DNA of 64,000 nt, taken from assembly GCF_016919705.1 (NCBI RefSeq), contig NZ_CP070371.1, positions 587,501 through 651,500 on the forward strand. Direction: 5' to 3'. The position numbers and the translations under genes are program-made. The notes under the pieces are model-generated. The model had not been told where the DNA came from. It was given only the letters and a program-made list of their open reading frames with translations, and did no database searches. The DNA is from Paracoccus methylovorus (lineage in GTDB: Bacteria; Pseudomonadota; Alphaproteobacteria; Rhodobacterales; Rhodobacteraceae). Below, piece by piece: positions 8,930-19,301 of this stretch (its first letter is position 1; every line of letters begins with the position of its first letter).

Positions 8930-10525
8930 GTGTCATCGTCAACGCAACCCCCGGCCGACCTTTTCATCATCGGCGGGGGAATCAACGGCTGCGGAATCGC
9001 GCGGGATGCCGCGGGACGCGGGCTGTCGGTCACTCTGGCCGAGATGGGCGATCTGGCTCAGGCGACCTCTTCGGCCTCGACCAAGCTGTTTCATGGCGGG
9101 CTGCGCTATCTGGAGTTCTTTGAGTTCCGGCTGGTGCGCGAGGCGTTGGAAGAGCGCGAGACGCTGCTTGCCGCCATGCCGCATATCTCTTGGCCGATGC
9201 GTTTCGTGCTGCCCTATTCCCCGCAGATGCGGTTTGAAAGCGACACTCCGACCTCGCGGCTTTTGTCCATTGCCATGCCCTGGCTGCGTGGCCGCCGCCC
9301 GGCGTGGCTGATCCGGCTGGGTCTGTTTCTATATGACAATCTGGGGGGACGCCGGATTCTGCCGGGGACGACGCGGCTGGATCTGTCGCGTGACCCGCTG
9401 GGCCAGCCGCTGAAGCCGGGCTTCCGGCTGGGCTGGGAATATTCCGATTGCTGGGTGCAGGATTCGCGCTTGGTGGTGCTGAACGCTCGCGATGCGCAGG
9501 CGCGCGGTGCAACCATCCTGACCCGTACCCGCGTCACCCATGCCGAGCGTGTGGGCGATTTGTGGCGCATCAGCACCGAGGGACTGGGGGGAACGCGGAC
9601 CCATAGCGCCCGTGCGCTGGTCAATGCCGGCGGGCCATGGGTCGAGGATGTCATTCGCAACGTCGCGCATATCCCCTCGACCGAGGGGGTGCGACTGGTG
9701 CGCGGCAGCCATATCGTCGTGCCCCGGCTTTACGATCACGACCGTTGCTATTTCTTTCAGGGCACGGATGGCCGCATCATCTTTTCCATCCCGTTCGAGC
9801 AGGATTTCACCCTGATCGGCACCACCGACATGGACCATCACGGCGCGCCGGGCGAGGCGCGCTGCACGGACGAAGAGCGGGATTATCTTTGCGCCTTTGC
9901 CAGCCGCTATTTCGCCAAGCCGGTCACGCCCGATCAGGTGGTATGGACCTATTCCGGAGTCCGGCCGCTTTATGATGATGGCGCGAAATCCGCTACGGCG
10001 GCGACGCGGGACTATGTGCTTAGCCTGCACGAAGGCACGCAGGACAAGGCCGCGCCGCTGTTGAACGTCTTTGGCGGCAAGATCACCACCTATCGTCGGC
10101 TGGCCGAAGGGGCGCTGGCCAAGCTTGCGCCGTTCTTTCCGCAGGCGGGGGGGGACTGGACGGCCCGGGTGCCTTTGCCCGGCGGTGATTTTCCGGTGGA
10201 CGGGGTCGAAGACCTGACCGCCCGGTTGCAGGCCAGCTATCCGTTCCTGTCCGCCCGCCTTGCCCGTCGTCTCGTGCGCACTTACGGGACCGAGGCATTG
10301 CTGCTGATGAATGGTGCGCGCAACATGGCCGCGCTTGGCCGCAACTTCGGCGCCGGGCTGACCGAGGCCGAGGTGAACTGGCTGGTCCGCAACGAATTTG
10401 CGCAGAGCGCGCAGGACATTCTGTGGCGCCGCACCAAGCTGGGGCTGCACATGGATAAGGCGCAATGCCGCGAGTTGGAGACATTCGTGCAGGCGCTTCA
10501 GGCCGCCCACTCGGCGGCGGAATAG
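8930..10525 (+). CDS. glpD: Aerobic glycerol-3-phosphate dehydrogenase GlpD
   Basis: GlpD oxidises sn-glycerol 3-phosphate to dihydroxyacetone phosphate and reduces membrane quinone. The N terminus has the FAD Rossmann motif FIIGGGINGCGIARDAAGRG; ATSSASTKLFHGGLRYLE, the RLVRGSHIVVP segment and the C-terminal GKITTYRRLAE region are family hallmarks. GTG was chosen as the start because GGGAGGGA lies 6 bases upstream; an ATG 18 bases earlier (8912) overlaps that ribosome binding site. This gives 531 residues. It heads the glpDSTPQUV operon, so glycerol enters as glycerol, is phosphorylated by a kinase not encoded here, and is oxidised by this enzyme. Confidence 0.95.
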   Translation: MSSSTQPPADLFIIGGGINGCGIARDAAGRGLSVTLAEMGDLAQATSSASTKLFHGGLRYLEFFEFRLVREALEERETLLAAMPHISWPMRFVLPYSPQMRFESDTPTSRLLSIAMPWLRGRRPAWLIRLGLFLYDNLGGRRILPGTTRLDLSRDPLGQPLKPGFRLGWEYSDCWVQDSRLVVLNARDAQARGATILTRTRVTHAERVGDLWRISTEGLGGTRTHSARALVNAGGPWVEDVIRNVAHIPSTEGVRLVRGSHIVVPRLYDHDRCYFFQGTDGRIIFSIPFEQDFTLIGTTDMDHHGAPGEARCTDEERDYLCAFASRYFAKPVTPDQVVWTYSGVRPLYDDGAKSATAATRDYVLSLHEGTQDKAAPLLNVFGGKITTYRRLAEGALAKLAPFFPQAGGDWTARVPLPGGDFPVDGVEDLTARLQASYPFLSARLARRLVRTYGTEALLLMNGARNMAALGRNFGAGLTEAEVNWLVRNEFAQSAQDILWRRTKLGLHMDKAQCRELETFVQALQAAHSAAE

Positions 10526-10537
10526 GGGAGGAAGGCT

Positions 10538-11617
10538 GTGCTGGAATTGCAGGGTGTATCCAGATCGGTTGGGGGCAGGGTGCATATCCACCCCACCAAC
10601 CTGACCTTGCAGAAAGGCACGATGAACGTGCTGCTGGGGCCGACGCTTTCCGGCAAGACCAGCCTGATGCGGCTGATGGCGGGGCTGGACCAGCCGACGG
10701 AGGGTCGCGTGTGCTGGAATGGACAGGACGTGACGGGCAAGCGGGTGCAAAGCCGCGATATCGCCATGGTTTATCAGCAGTTCATCAACTATCCCGGCCT
10801 TTCGGTTTATGAAAACATCGCCTCGCCGCTGCGCATCCTTGGCCGGTCCAAGCCCGAGATCGACCGCAAGGTGCGCGAGACCGCCGAGATGCTGCACTTG
10901 ACACCCATGCTGGCCAGAAAGCCGCTGGAACTGTCCGGCGGTCAGCAGCAACGCTGTGCGCTGGCGCGGGCGCTGGTCAAGGGCGCGGGGCTGGTGCTGC
11001 TGGACGAGCCGCTGGCGAACCTCGATTACAAGCTGCGCGAGGAGTTGCGGGTTGAAATCCCGCGCATCTTCGAAGCCTCGGGCGCGATCTTTGTCTATGC
11101 GACCACCGAACCCGAGGAGGCGCTGCTTCTGGGCGGCAATACCGCCACGCTCTGGCAGGGCCGGATCACGCAGTTCGGCCTGACGCCGACGGTCTATCGC
11201 CAGCCGGTCGATGCAACCACAGCCCGGGTGTTCAGCGACCCGCCGATGAATTTCGTCGATGCCCGAAAACGGGCTGAGGCAGTCAGCTTTGGCGAAACCG
11301 CACTGGCCTTGGGCAGTTTTGCCGATCTGCCGGACGGCGCCTATCTGGCCGGCTTTCGCGCCAATCACCTGTCGCTGGACAGGCCAAGCCCGGCGGCTGT
11401 CGAATTCGCCTGCACCCTGATCGGGACCGAGATCACCGGCTCGGAAACCTTCGTCCATGTCGAGCACGGCGCCGACCGCTGGGTCGGGCTGGTCGAGGGC
11501 GTGCATCTGCTGACCCCCGGCCAGCCGCTTTCGGTTTGGCTGGACCCGGCGCATGTCTATCTGTTCGATCCGGCCGAGCGGCTTGCCGCGCCGGCCGCCT
11601 ATGCGAGGGCGGCCTGA
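10538..11617 (+). CDS. glpS: Glycerol ABC transporter ATPase GlpS
   Basis: This is one of two ATPases of the glycerol importer known from rhizobia as GlpSTPQV. The 359 residues contain Walker A GPTLSGKT (34-41), Q-loop YQQF, a canonical LSGGQQQR signature, Walker B LVLLDEP and D-loop ANLD, then a C-terminal regulatory (TOBE-like) domain. The usual H-loop histidine is missing: the position reads YATTEPEEAL instead of VTHDQ. Its partner GlpT keeps the H-loop but has lost the signature motif. Start is GTG behind GGAGGAAGG. It follows glpD by 12 bases and precedes glpT by one. Confidence 0.92.
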   Translation: MLELQGVSRSVGGRVHIHPTNLTLQKGTMNVLLGPTLSGKTSLMRLMAGLDQPTEGRVCWNGQDVTGKRVQSRDIAMVYQQFINYPGLSVYENIASPLRILGRSKPEIDRKVRETAEMLHLTPMLARKPLELSGGQQQRCALARALVKGAGLVLLDEPLANLDYKLREELRVEIPRIFEASGAIFVYATTEPEEALLLGGNTATLWQGRITQFGLTPTVYRQPVDATTARVFSDPPMNFVDARKRAEAVSFGETALALGSFADLPDGAYLAGFRANHLSLDRPSPAAVEFACTLIGTEITGSETFVHVEHGADRWVGLVEGVHLLTPGQPLSVWLDPAHVYLFDPAERLAAPAAYARAA

Positions 11618-11618
11618 T

Positions 11619-12703
11619 ATGGCGCGCATCACGCTGCAAAACCTGGCCCACAGCTATCTGCGCCATCCGCGGTCCGAGGCGGATTTCGCGCTGAAACAGA
11701 TGGATCACGTCTGGCAGGACGGCGGCGCTTATGCGCTGCTGGGTGCCTCGGGCTGCGGCAAGACCACGCTGCTCAACATCATCTCGGGGCTGCTGATCCC
11801 CAGCCAAGGCAAGGTGCTGTTCGGCGACCGCGACGTGACCGGTGCGCCGACGGCTGAACGCAATATCGCGCAGGTGTTCCAGTTCCCGGTCGTCTACGAC
11901 ACTATGACCGTGCGCGACAACCTGGCGTTTCCGCTGCGCAATCGCGGCAAGGATGCCAGCTATATCAAGTCCCGCGTCGAGCAGATCGCCCGGATGATCG
12001 GCATGGAATCCATACTGAACCGAAAGGCGCAGGGCCTGACGGCGGATGCCAAGCAAAAGATCAGCCTTGGTCGCGGCATGGTGCGCGAGGACGTGAACGC
12101 CATCCTGTTCGATGAGCCGCTGACCGTAATCGACCCGCATATGAAATGGGAATTGCGCACCCAACTCAGGCAATTGCACAGCCAGTTTGGCCATACGATG
12201 ATCTACGTCACCCATGACCAGACCGAGGCGTTGACCTTTGCCCAGCAGGTCGTGGTCATGCACGAAGGTCGCGTCGTGCAGATGGGCACGCCCGAGGAAC
12301 TGTTCGAAAAGCCCGCCCACAGCTTTGTGGGCTATTTCATTGGCTCGCCCGGCATGAACTTTCTTGATGCCGAGGTGCGGGGGGACCGCGCCCTGCTGGC
12401 AGGCGGCGAGACGGTGGAACTGGGCGGGCATTACGCCCCGGTGGCGGGCCGGGTCCAGATCGGCATCCGCCCCGAACATGCCACACTGGTCGCCAGCGGC
12501 GGGCTGCCCTTTGCCATTCGCCGCATCGAGGACGTGGGCCGTCACCGTCTGGTGCGTGGTGAGTTGATGGGCCGGGCGTTGAATGTCGTCATGCCCGAGG
12601 GGGTCCCGGTTGAGGGCCTGCCGCGCGTCGCCTTCGCGCCGCACAAGATCAACGTCTATGCCGACGACTGGCGCATCGCGCCCGAACAGGAAGGGGCGTC
12701 CTG

Positions 12704-12704
<1 letters not shown>
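11619..12704 (+). CDS. glpT: Glycerol ABC transporter ATPase GlpT
   Basis: This 361-residue ATPase is the second nucleotide-binding subunit of the glycerol importer. Walker A GASGCGKT (42-49), Q-loop QVFQF, Walker B AILFDEP and H-loop VTHDQTEAL are intact. The signature motif is degenerate: LTADAKQKISLGRG stands where LSGGQQQR is expected, and the D-loop reads TVIDP. With GlpS this predicts one complete and one degraded ATP site in the dimer. Not to be confused with the glycerol-3-phosphate antiporter also called GlpT. The stop overlaps the glpP start (ATG inside the end of the gene). Confidence 0.92.
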
Positions 12705-13590
<886 letters not shown>

Positions 13591-13591
<1 letters not shown>

Positions 13592-14394
13592 TGCGTCTTG
13601 GCTCGTCGGCCCCGGTGATGGTGCTTTACCTGATATTCCTCATGCTGCCGATATATTGGCTGGTGAACATGAGCCTGAAGACCAATGCCGAGATCATCGG
13701 CACCTTCAGCCTTTATCCTCATAACCTGACGTTTCGGAACTATCAGGTCATCCTGACCGACCCGAGCTGGTATATGGGCTACGTGAACTCCATCATCTAT
13801 GTAGTCATGAACACGGTGATTTCCATTACCGTGGCGTTGCCGGCCGCCTATGCTTTCAGCCGCTATACCTTCATGGGCGATAAGCATCTGTTCTTCTGGC
13901 TGCTGACCAATCGCATGGCGCCGCCGGCGGTCTTTGCACTGCCGTTTTTCCAGCTTTATTCCTCGGTCGGGCTGTTCGACACCCATATCGCGGTGGCGCT
14001 GGCGCATTGCCTTTTCAACGTGCCGCTGGCCGTCTGGATCCTTGAGGGCTTCATGCGCGGCGTCCCCAAGGAAATCGACGAGACCGCCTATATCGACGGC
14101 TATTCCTTTCCACGCTTCTTTATCCGGATCTTCATGCCGCTGATCGCGTCAGGCATCGGTGTCGCCGCCTTTTTCTGCTTCATGTTCAGCTGGGTCGAGT
14201 TGCTTTTATCGCGCACCTTGACCAGCGTGAACGCCAAGCCGATCGCGGCGACCATGACGCGCACGGTGTCGGCCTCGGGTATGGACTGGGGCGTGCTGGC
14301 GGCGGCGGGGGTGCTGACCATCATCCCCGGCGCGCTGGTGATCTGGTTTGTCCGCAACTACATCGCCAAGGGCTTTGCCCTGGGGAGGGTCTGA
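13591..14394 (+). CDS. glpQ: Glycerol ABC transporter permease GlpQ
   Basis: This 267-residue permease (MalG/UgpE type) pairs with GlpP. The start MRLGSSAPVMVLYLIF follows the glpP stop in a TGATG overlap; the reading frame is open further upstream but that part lies inside glpP. Six hydrophobic spans and an EAA loop (IDETAYIDGYSFPRFFIRIF region) are visible. The name GlpQ is that used for rhizobial glycerol transport and has nothing to do with glycerophosphodiester phosphodiesterase. Confidence 0.92.
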
Positions 14395-14819
14395 TGTCCG
14401 ACATTGCCGCCCCAAGCCGAAAACGCGCCCCTTGGCCCGCGATCTATGTATCGGCCGCCGTCCTGCTGGCGGCGATGCTGGGCTTTCTGCTCTGGGCCAC
14501 GCCGGTCAAGGATGGCGCGCGGGACTGGCTCGCCCCGATGATCGCCGGCGGCTGGATGGCCTGGACCTTTCCTGTCGCGCTGTTTTTCTGGGTGATCGCC
14601 AGTCTTCTGGTGCTGTTCACCATCCTTGCCATCCGGTTCCCCGAGACCCCGCGCATCGGCCTGCTGCGTATCGAGACGACGCGCGGGGACCGGCTGTTCA
14701 TCTCGCTTCTCGGTTCGGCCTTTATCTGCATGGGCTGGCTGTTTTTCGCGGGTCCCCCGCTGTGGTGGGGGCTTGCGCTTTGCCTTGTCTATGCCGCGGC
14801 GGTGTTTCGCTGGGTCTGA
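14394..14819 (+). CDS. glpU: Small membrane protein GlpU (DUF2160)
   Basis: This 141-residue protein has four hydrophobic segments (around residues 16-36, 58-80, 97-117 and 120-139). It matches the DUF2160 family found in glycerol ABC operons of rhizobia and rhodobacters, always between the second permease and the binding-protein gene. Its exact function is not established; an accessory role in the membrane complex is inferred from position. The start overlaps the glpQ stop (TGATG). Confidence 0.85.
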   Translation: MSDIAAPSRKRAPWPAIYVSAAVLLAAMLGFLLWATPVKDGARDWLAPMIAGGWMAWTFPVALFFWVIASLLVLFTILAIRFPETPRIGLLRIETTRGDRLFISLLGSAFICMGWLFFAGPPLWWGLALCLVYAAAVFRWV

Positions 14820-14898
14820 CCGGGTTCCAACAAGCCTGAAGGGCAGCGGCGATTGCCCAAGGCGCACGGATCAACGTCACATTCCAAGGGAGGAAATC

Positions 14899-16620
14899 AT
14901 GAGACCGATGCAAAGGACCACGGCCATGGCGCTTGCGCTGATGGTCATGGGCGCGCCCGTCTGGGCCGATATGGAGGCGGCAAAGGCGTTTCTGGACGCC
15001 GAGATTGGCGATCTGTCCTCGCTCTCGCGCGAGGATCAGGAAAAAGAGATGCAGTGGTTCGTCGACGCCGCGCAGCCGCTGGCCGGGATGGAGATCAAGG
15101 TGGTCTCGGAAACCATCACCACGCATGAATACGAATCCAAGGTGCTGGCCCCGGCCTTTACCGCCATCACCGGCATCAAGGTCACCCACGACCTGATCGG
15201 CGAAGGCGATGTCGTCGAGAAGCTGCAGACCCAGATGCAGACCGGCGAAAACATCTATGACGCCTATGTCAACGACAGCGACCTGATCGGCACGCATTGG
15301 CGTTATCAACAGGCCCGCAGCCTGACCAAGTGGATGGAGGAGGAGGGCAAGGACTTTACCAGCCCGACGCTGGATCTGGACGACTTCATCGGGCTGAAGT
15401 TCACCACCGCCCCGGATGGAGAGCTGTATCAGCTGCCCGACCAGCAGTTCGCCAACCTTTACTGGTTCCGCTATGACTGGTTCAACGATCAGAAAACCCA
15501 GGACGATTTCAAGGCCAAATACGGCTATGACCTTGGCGTGCCGGTCAACTGGTCGGCCTATGAGGACATCGCCGAATTCTTTACCGGCCGCGACATGTCC
15601 TATATCGAAGGCGGCCCGGCGAAGGCTTGGGGCAATATGGACTACGGCAAAAAGGACCCTAGCCTCGGCTGGCGCTATACCGATGCCTGGATGTCCATGG
15701 CCGGCATGGGCGACAAGGGCGAGCCGAACGGCCTGCCGGTCGATGAATGGGGTGTGCGCGTCGATGAAAACAGCCGGCCCGTCGGCTCTTGCGTGGCGCG
15801 GGGCGGGGCGACCAATGACGCGGCGGCGGTCTATGCCGTGACCAAGGCCATCGACTGGCTCAAGCAATACACCCCGCCCGAGGCGATGGGCATGACCTTT
15901 GGCGAGGCCGGCCCGGTTCCCGCACGTGGCGATATTGCCCAGCAGATGTTCTGGTATACCGCCTTTACCGCCGACATGGTCAAGCCCGGCACCCCGGTCA
16001 TGAACGAGGACGGCACGCCGAAATGGCGCATGGCCCCCAGCCCGCACGGCGCCTATTGGTCAGAGGGCACCAAGATCGGCTATCAGGACGTGGGGTCGTG
16101 GACGCTGATGAAATCGACGCCGGTGGACCGGGCGCAGGCGGCCTGGCTTTACGCGCAATTCGTGACCTCAAAGACCGTGGACGCGAAGAAATCCCATGTC
16201 GGGCTGACCTTCACCCGCGAATCCACCATTCAGGACGAGTCCTTTACCGAACGCGCGCCCCAATTGGGCGGGCTGGTCGAGTTCTATCGCTCGCCCGCCC
16301 GCGTGCAGTGGTCGCCGACCGGCACCAATATCCCCGACTATCCGAAACTCGCCCAGCTTTGGTGGCAGAACATCGGCGATGCGCTTTCGGGTGCCAAAAC
16401 CCCGCAAGAGGCGCTGGATGCGCTATGCGCCGAACAGGAGCGGGTGCTGGAACGGTTGGAGCGGTCCGGGGTGCAGGGTGATCTGGGACCCAAGCTGAAC
16501 GAGGCAAAGGACCCGCAGGAATGGCTTGCCGCCGAGGGCGCGCCCGTCGGCCTGCTGGAGAACGAAAAGCCGCAGGGCGAGACGGTCTCTTATGACGAGT
16601 TGATCAAGTCCTGGCAGTAA
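14899..16620 (+). CDS. glpV: Glycerol ABC transporter substrate-binding protein GlpV
   Basis: This 573-residue periplasmic protein begins with a signal peptide (MRPMQRTTAMALALMVMGAP, likely cleaved after ...PVWA). It belongs to the extracellular solute-binding family 1 group specific to glycerol operons, longer than ordinary sugar-binding proteins. Start is set by AGGGAGGAAA 3 bases upstream; the frame is open further back but runs into glpU. Last gene of glpDSTPQUV. A separate ribosome binding site and 79-base gap from glpU may let it be made in excess over the membrane parts, as usual for binding proteins. Confidence 0.93.
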   Translation: MRPMQRTTAMALALMVMGAPVWADMEAAKAFLDAEIGDLSSLSREDQEKEMQWFVDAAQPLAGMEIKVVSETITTHEYESKVLAPAFTAITGIKVTHDLIGEGDVVEKLQTQMQTGENIYDAYVNDSDLIGTHWRYQQARSLTKWMEEEGKDFTSPTLDLDDFIGLKFTTAPDGELYQLPDQQFANLYWFRYDWFNDQKTQDDFKAKYGYDLGVPVNWSAYEDIAEFFTGRDMSYIEGGPAKAWGNMDYGKKDPSLGWRYTDAWMSMAGMGDKGEPNGLPVDEWGVRVDENSRPVGSCVARGGATNDAAAVYAVTKAIDWLKQYTPPEAMGMTFGEAGPVPARGDIAQQMFWYTAFTADMVKPGTPVMNEDGTPKWRMAPSPHGAYWSEGTKIGYQDVGSWTLMKSTPVDRAQAAWLYAQFVTSKTVDAKKSHVGLTFTRESTIQDESFTERAPQLGGLVEFYRSPARVQWSPTGTNIPDYPKLAQLWWQNIGDALSGAKTPQEALDALCAEQERVLERLERSGVQGDLGPKLNEAKDPQEWLAAEGAPVGLLENEKPQGETVSYDELIKSWQ

Positions 16621-16628
16621 GGCTGCGC

Positions 16629-16652
16629 GGGGGCGGGTTGTGTCTCGCCCCC
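16629..16652. terminator. Possible terminator after glpV
   Basis: GGGGGCG and CGCCCCC form a 7-bp stem with a 10-base loop just after the glpV stop, between convergent genes. There is no T run, so intrinsic termination is uncertain. Confidence 0.35.
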
Positions 16653-16708
16653 GATTACCGATCCATGACATCACTCGAACGGATCCCCCGACCGCAGGAT
16701 GCCTGCCG

Positions 16709-17473
16709 TCAAAGGCTTTCGTCGTGCCCAATCGTGCCCAGCGGTTGGAACAGCAGACCGTCGGGTCCCTGTGCCAGATGGGCGGTGATGCCGAACACGC
16801 GGGCAAGGTTTTCGGCTGTCAGCACCTGCTCGGGCGGGCCATCCGCAGCGATACGGCCCCGATGCAGCATCACCAGCCGCGTGCAATGCCGTGCCGCAAG
16901 TCCCAGATCGTGCAATGAGGCCAGCACCGTGCGGCCTTGCCCGGCGATCTGGCCAAAGAGCCGCATCACCTCGATCTGAGCGGCGGGGTCCAGCCCGGCG
17001 ATGGGTTCGTCCGCAATCAGCAGCGGCGTTTCCTGCGCCAAGGCTCGGGCGATCAGCGTGCGGGCCTGTTCGCCGCCCGAAAGCTCGGTCGCGCGGCGAT
17101 GGCGCAGCGGGGCAAGATGCAGCGCGGTCATGGCCCGCTCGATAGCCGCGCGGTCGGCGGCGCCGGCCGAATGCGGATGGGCGATGCGGCCAAGCGCCAC
17201 CAGCGCTTCGACCGGCATAGGCCAGGCGATTTCGCGGCCCTGCGGCATATAGGCGGCGGCGCGGGCGCGTTCGCGTGCCGAAAGCGCCGCCAGCGAGGAA
17301 TGACCCTGTGCGGGCAGCAGCCCCAGTGCAGCGCGCAAAAGCGTCGTTTTACCTGCGCCGTTCGGACCCAGCAGGCCGACGAATTCACCCGCGCCAAGGC
17401 GCAGGTCGATGCCCCCAAGAACAGGGACGCCGGCGCGGCTCAGCGAAAGGTTGCGAAGCTCAAGCATCGTCAC
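16709..17473 (-). CDS. btuD: Cobalamin ABC transporter ATPase BtuD
   Basis: This 254-residue ATPase has Walker A GPNGAGKTT, signature ELSGGEQAR, Walker B LLIADEP and H-loop SLHDLGLAARHC. It resembles BtuD/FecE/HmuV subunits, which cannot be told apart well by motifs. The preceding permease, binding protein, TonB receptor and cobalamin riboswitch make vitamin B12 the substrate. The start may be GTG at 17473, overlapping the btuC stop (GTGA), or ATG six bases later. Last gene of btuBFCD. Confidence 0.88.
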   Translation of the reverse strand: MTMLELRNLSLSRAGVPVLGGIDLRLGAGEFVGLLGPNGAGKTTLLRAALGLLPAQGHSSLAALSARERARAAAYMPQGREIAWPMPVEALVALGRIAHPHSAGAADRAAIERAMTALHLAPLRHRRATELSGGEQARTLIARALAQETPLLIADEPIAGLDPAAQIEVMRLFGQIAGQGRTVLASLHDLGLAARHCTRLVMLHRGRIAADGPPEQVLTAENLARVFGITAHLAQGPDGLLFQPLGTIGHDESL

Positions 17474-18468
17474 AGCCCTTCGCGCCGGGTTTGCAGGATC
17501 AGGTGCAGAAAGAAGGGTGCCCCCACCAGCGCCGTCAGCACCCCAAGCTTGAGATCGCGGTCCGGCGCGATTACCCGTACGGCCACATCGGCGGCCAGCA
17601 CGACCGCCGCCCCGCCAAGCGCCGCTGCAGGCACCAGCCGCGCCGGGCTGGCGCCCACCGCGCGGCGCAGCACATGCGGCACCACCAGCCCGACAAAACC
17701 CACCGTGCCCGCGACTGCCGTGGCACCGCCGATCAGCGCGGCGATGCCCGCCACCAGCATCAGCCGCAACCGACCCAGATGCACGCCGCTTGCGGCCGCC
17801 GCATCCTCGCCCAGCGTCAGCGCCTCAAGCGCGCGGCGCGTCGGCCAGAGCAGGGCAAAGCCCAGCATCATGAAGGGCGTTGCGATCCAGACATGCAGCA
17901 TCGACCGATCCGCCAGCGAGCCCATCATCCAGAACACGATTTCATTGATGGCAAAGGGGTTGGGCGAAAGGTTCAGCACCAGCGAGGTGCCAGCGCCAGC
18001 CAGCGCGGAAATCGCGATCCCGGCCAGGATCAGCGCCATCGTGCCGCCGCGTGGTCCAGCCAGCGCCAGCACCAGCAGCACCGAAAGCGCCGCACCCCCC
18101 AGGGACGCCAGCGGCAGGGCCAGCGGGAAGGCGGCGGACAGCCCGGTCTGGATCGCCAGCACCGCCCCCAGCGCGGCCGAGGCGCTGGTGCCGATCAGCC
18201 CCGGCTCGGCCAGCGGGTTGCGCAGGAAACCTTGCAGCACCGCCCCCGACATTCCCAGCGCCGCCCCGACCAGCAGGCCAAGGATGGCACGCGGCAGGCG
18301 CAGCTCTCGCATGACCAGCGGCAGCAGATCGTCGCCGCCCTGAAACAGTGCTGCCAGACTTTCGCCCATGCCAAGCCCGGCCGGGCCGGTCAGCAGCGAG
18401 GTCAGGAAAAGCGTCACGACCAGCAACGACAGCGCGGCGATCAGCAGCGGATAGCGCCCGCCCGTCAT
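17470..18468 (-). CDS. btuC: Cobalamin ABC transporter permease BtuC
   Basis: This 332-residue FecCD-family permease has about ten hydrophobic spans. Diagnostic segments include RLPRAILGLLVGAALGMSGA, NPLAEPGLIGTSASAALGAV and the C-terminal TVGFVGLVVPHVLRRAVG, the loop that contacts the ATPase. The start ATG overlaps the btuF stop (ATGA); the frame is open 26 codons further but inside btuF. Substrate assignment to B12 rests on the operon and its riboswitch. Confidence 0.9.
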   Translation of the reverse strand: MTGGRYPLLIAALSLLVVTLFLTSLLTGPAGLGMGESLAALFQGGDDLLPLVMRELRLPRAILGLLVGAALGMSGAVLQGFLRNPLAEPGLIGTSASAALGAVLAIQTGLSAAFPLALPLASLGGAALSVLLVLALAGPRGGTMALILAGIAISALAGAGTSLVLNLSPNPFAINEIVFWMMGSLADRSMLHVWIATPFMMLGFALLWPTRRALEALTLGEDAAAASGVHLGRLRLMLVAGIAALIGGATAVAGTVGFVGLVVPHVLRRAVGASPARLVPAAALGGAAVVLAADVAVRVIAPDRDLKLGVLTALVGAPFFLHLILQTRREGL

Positions 18469-19301
18469 TGCGGTGCCTGCAAGGCAAGGCGGGCGTCGCG
18501 CAACTGGGTCACGGCGCGAAGGATATAGGGGGTGCCGCAAACCCAATCGGGATCACCCATCACCTCGGCCGGCTTGCCCTTGGTCAGCGCCCTCAGCGCG
18601 GGGTGGTCCAGCATTTCCTGCGCGCGCGAGTTGCCCGGGTAACGGCGGCCCTCGACCAGCAGGTCGGGTGCGGAAAGCAGCAGGCTCTCCAGCGGAAGCA
18701 CCCCGCCAGAGGGCAGGCCCAATTCATCGGCGACATTGTCAAAGCCGGCCAGTTCGACGATCTGCCCGGCCAGACTGTTGCGCCCCGTGCTATAGCCATT
18801 CACCATGTAAAGTGCCGCGCGTGGGCGTTGATTTGCGGGCGCATCGGACAGCCGTGCCAGATCGGCGTCGAAACGCGCCAGCAGGGCCTCGGCCTCGGGT
18901 TGGCGGCCCAGCACCTCGCCCATGCGCAGGATATTGGCGCGGATGCCGGGAATATCGGTTTCGACCGGAAAGACCTCGACCGGGATGTTCAGTCGCTGCA
19001 ACAGCCGGATCGTCGCAGGGTTGCTCCATGCTCCGGCCAGCACCAGATCGGGCTGCATCAGGAATATCTCCTCGGCCAGACCATGGTTGACGGGCAGGCG
19101 CGCGGCCTCGTCCGCCATGGCCGAGGCCGTGGGATCCTGCGCAAGATAAGAGACCGAGACAAGCTGTCCCGGCGCGGCCAGCAACATGGCCAACTGGTCG
19201 GTGCACAGGTTGACCGACAGCACCCGGCGCGGCGGATCGGCCGCAACGGGTAAGGTCAGGCCCACCAGCAGGCAGGCGGCAAGGCAAAAGCGCCTTACCA
19301 T
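18465..19301 (-). CDS. btuF: Cobalamin-binding periplasmic protein BtuF
   Basis: This 278-residue protein starts with a signal peptide (MVRRFCLAACLLVGLTLPVA, then ADPP) and has the type III binding-protein fold: RRVLSVNLCTDQLAML, a PDLVLAGAWSNPATIRLL hinge region, and a C-terminal lobe with a DWVCGTPYILRA stretch. It hands B12 to BtuCD. The start ATG overlaps the last codons of btuB by 7 bases, so translation is coupled. Alternative ligands of this family (haem, siderophores) are less likely given the riboswitch upstream of btuB. Confidence 0.88.
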   Translation of the reverse strand: MVRRFCLAACLLVGLTLPVAADPPRRVLSVNLCTDQLAMLLAAPGQLVSVSYLAQDPTASAMADEAARLPVNHGLAEEIFLMQPDLVLAGAWSNPATIRLLQRLNIPVEVFPVETDIPGIRANILRMGEVLGRQPEAEALLARFDADLARLSDAPANQRPRAALYMVNGYSTGRNSLAGQIVELAGFDNVADELGLPSGGVLPLESLLLSAPDLLVEGRRYPGNSRAQEMLDHPALRALTKGKPAEVMGDPDWVCGTPYILRAVTQLRDARLALQAPQ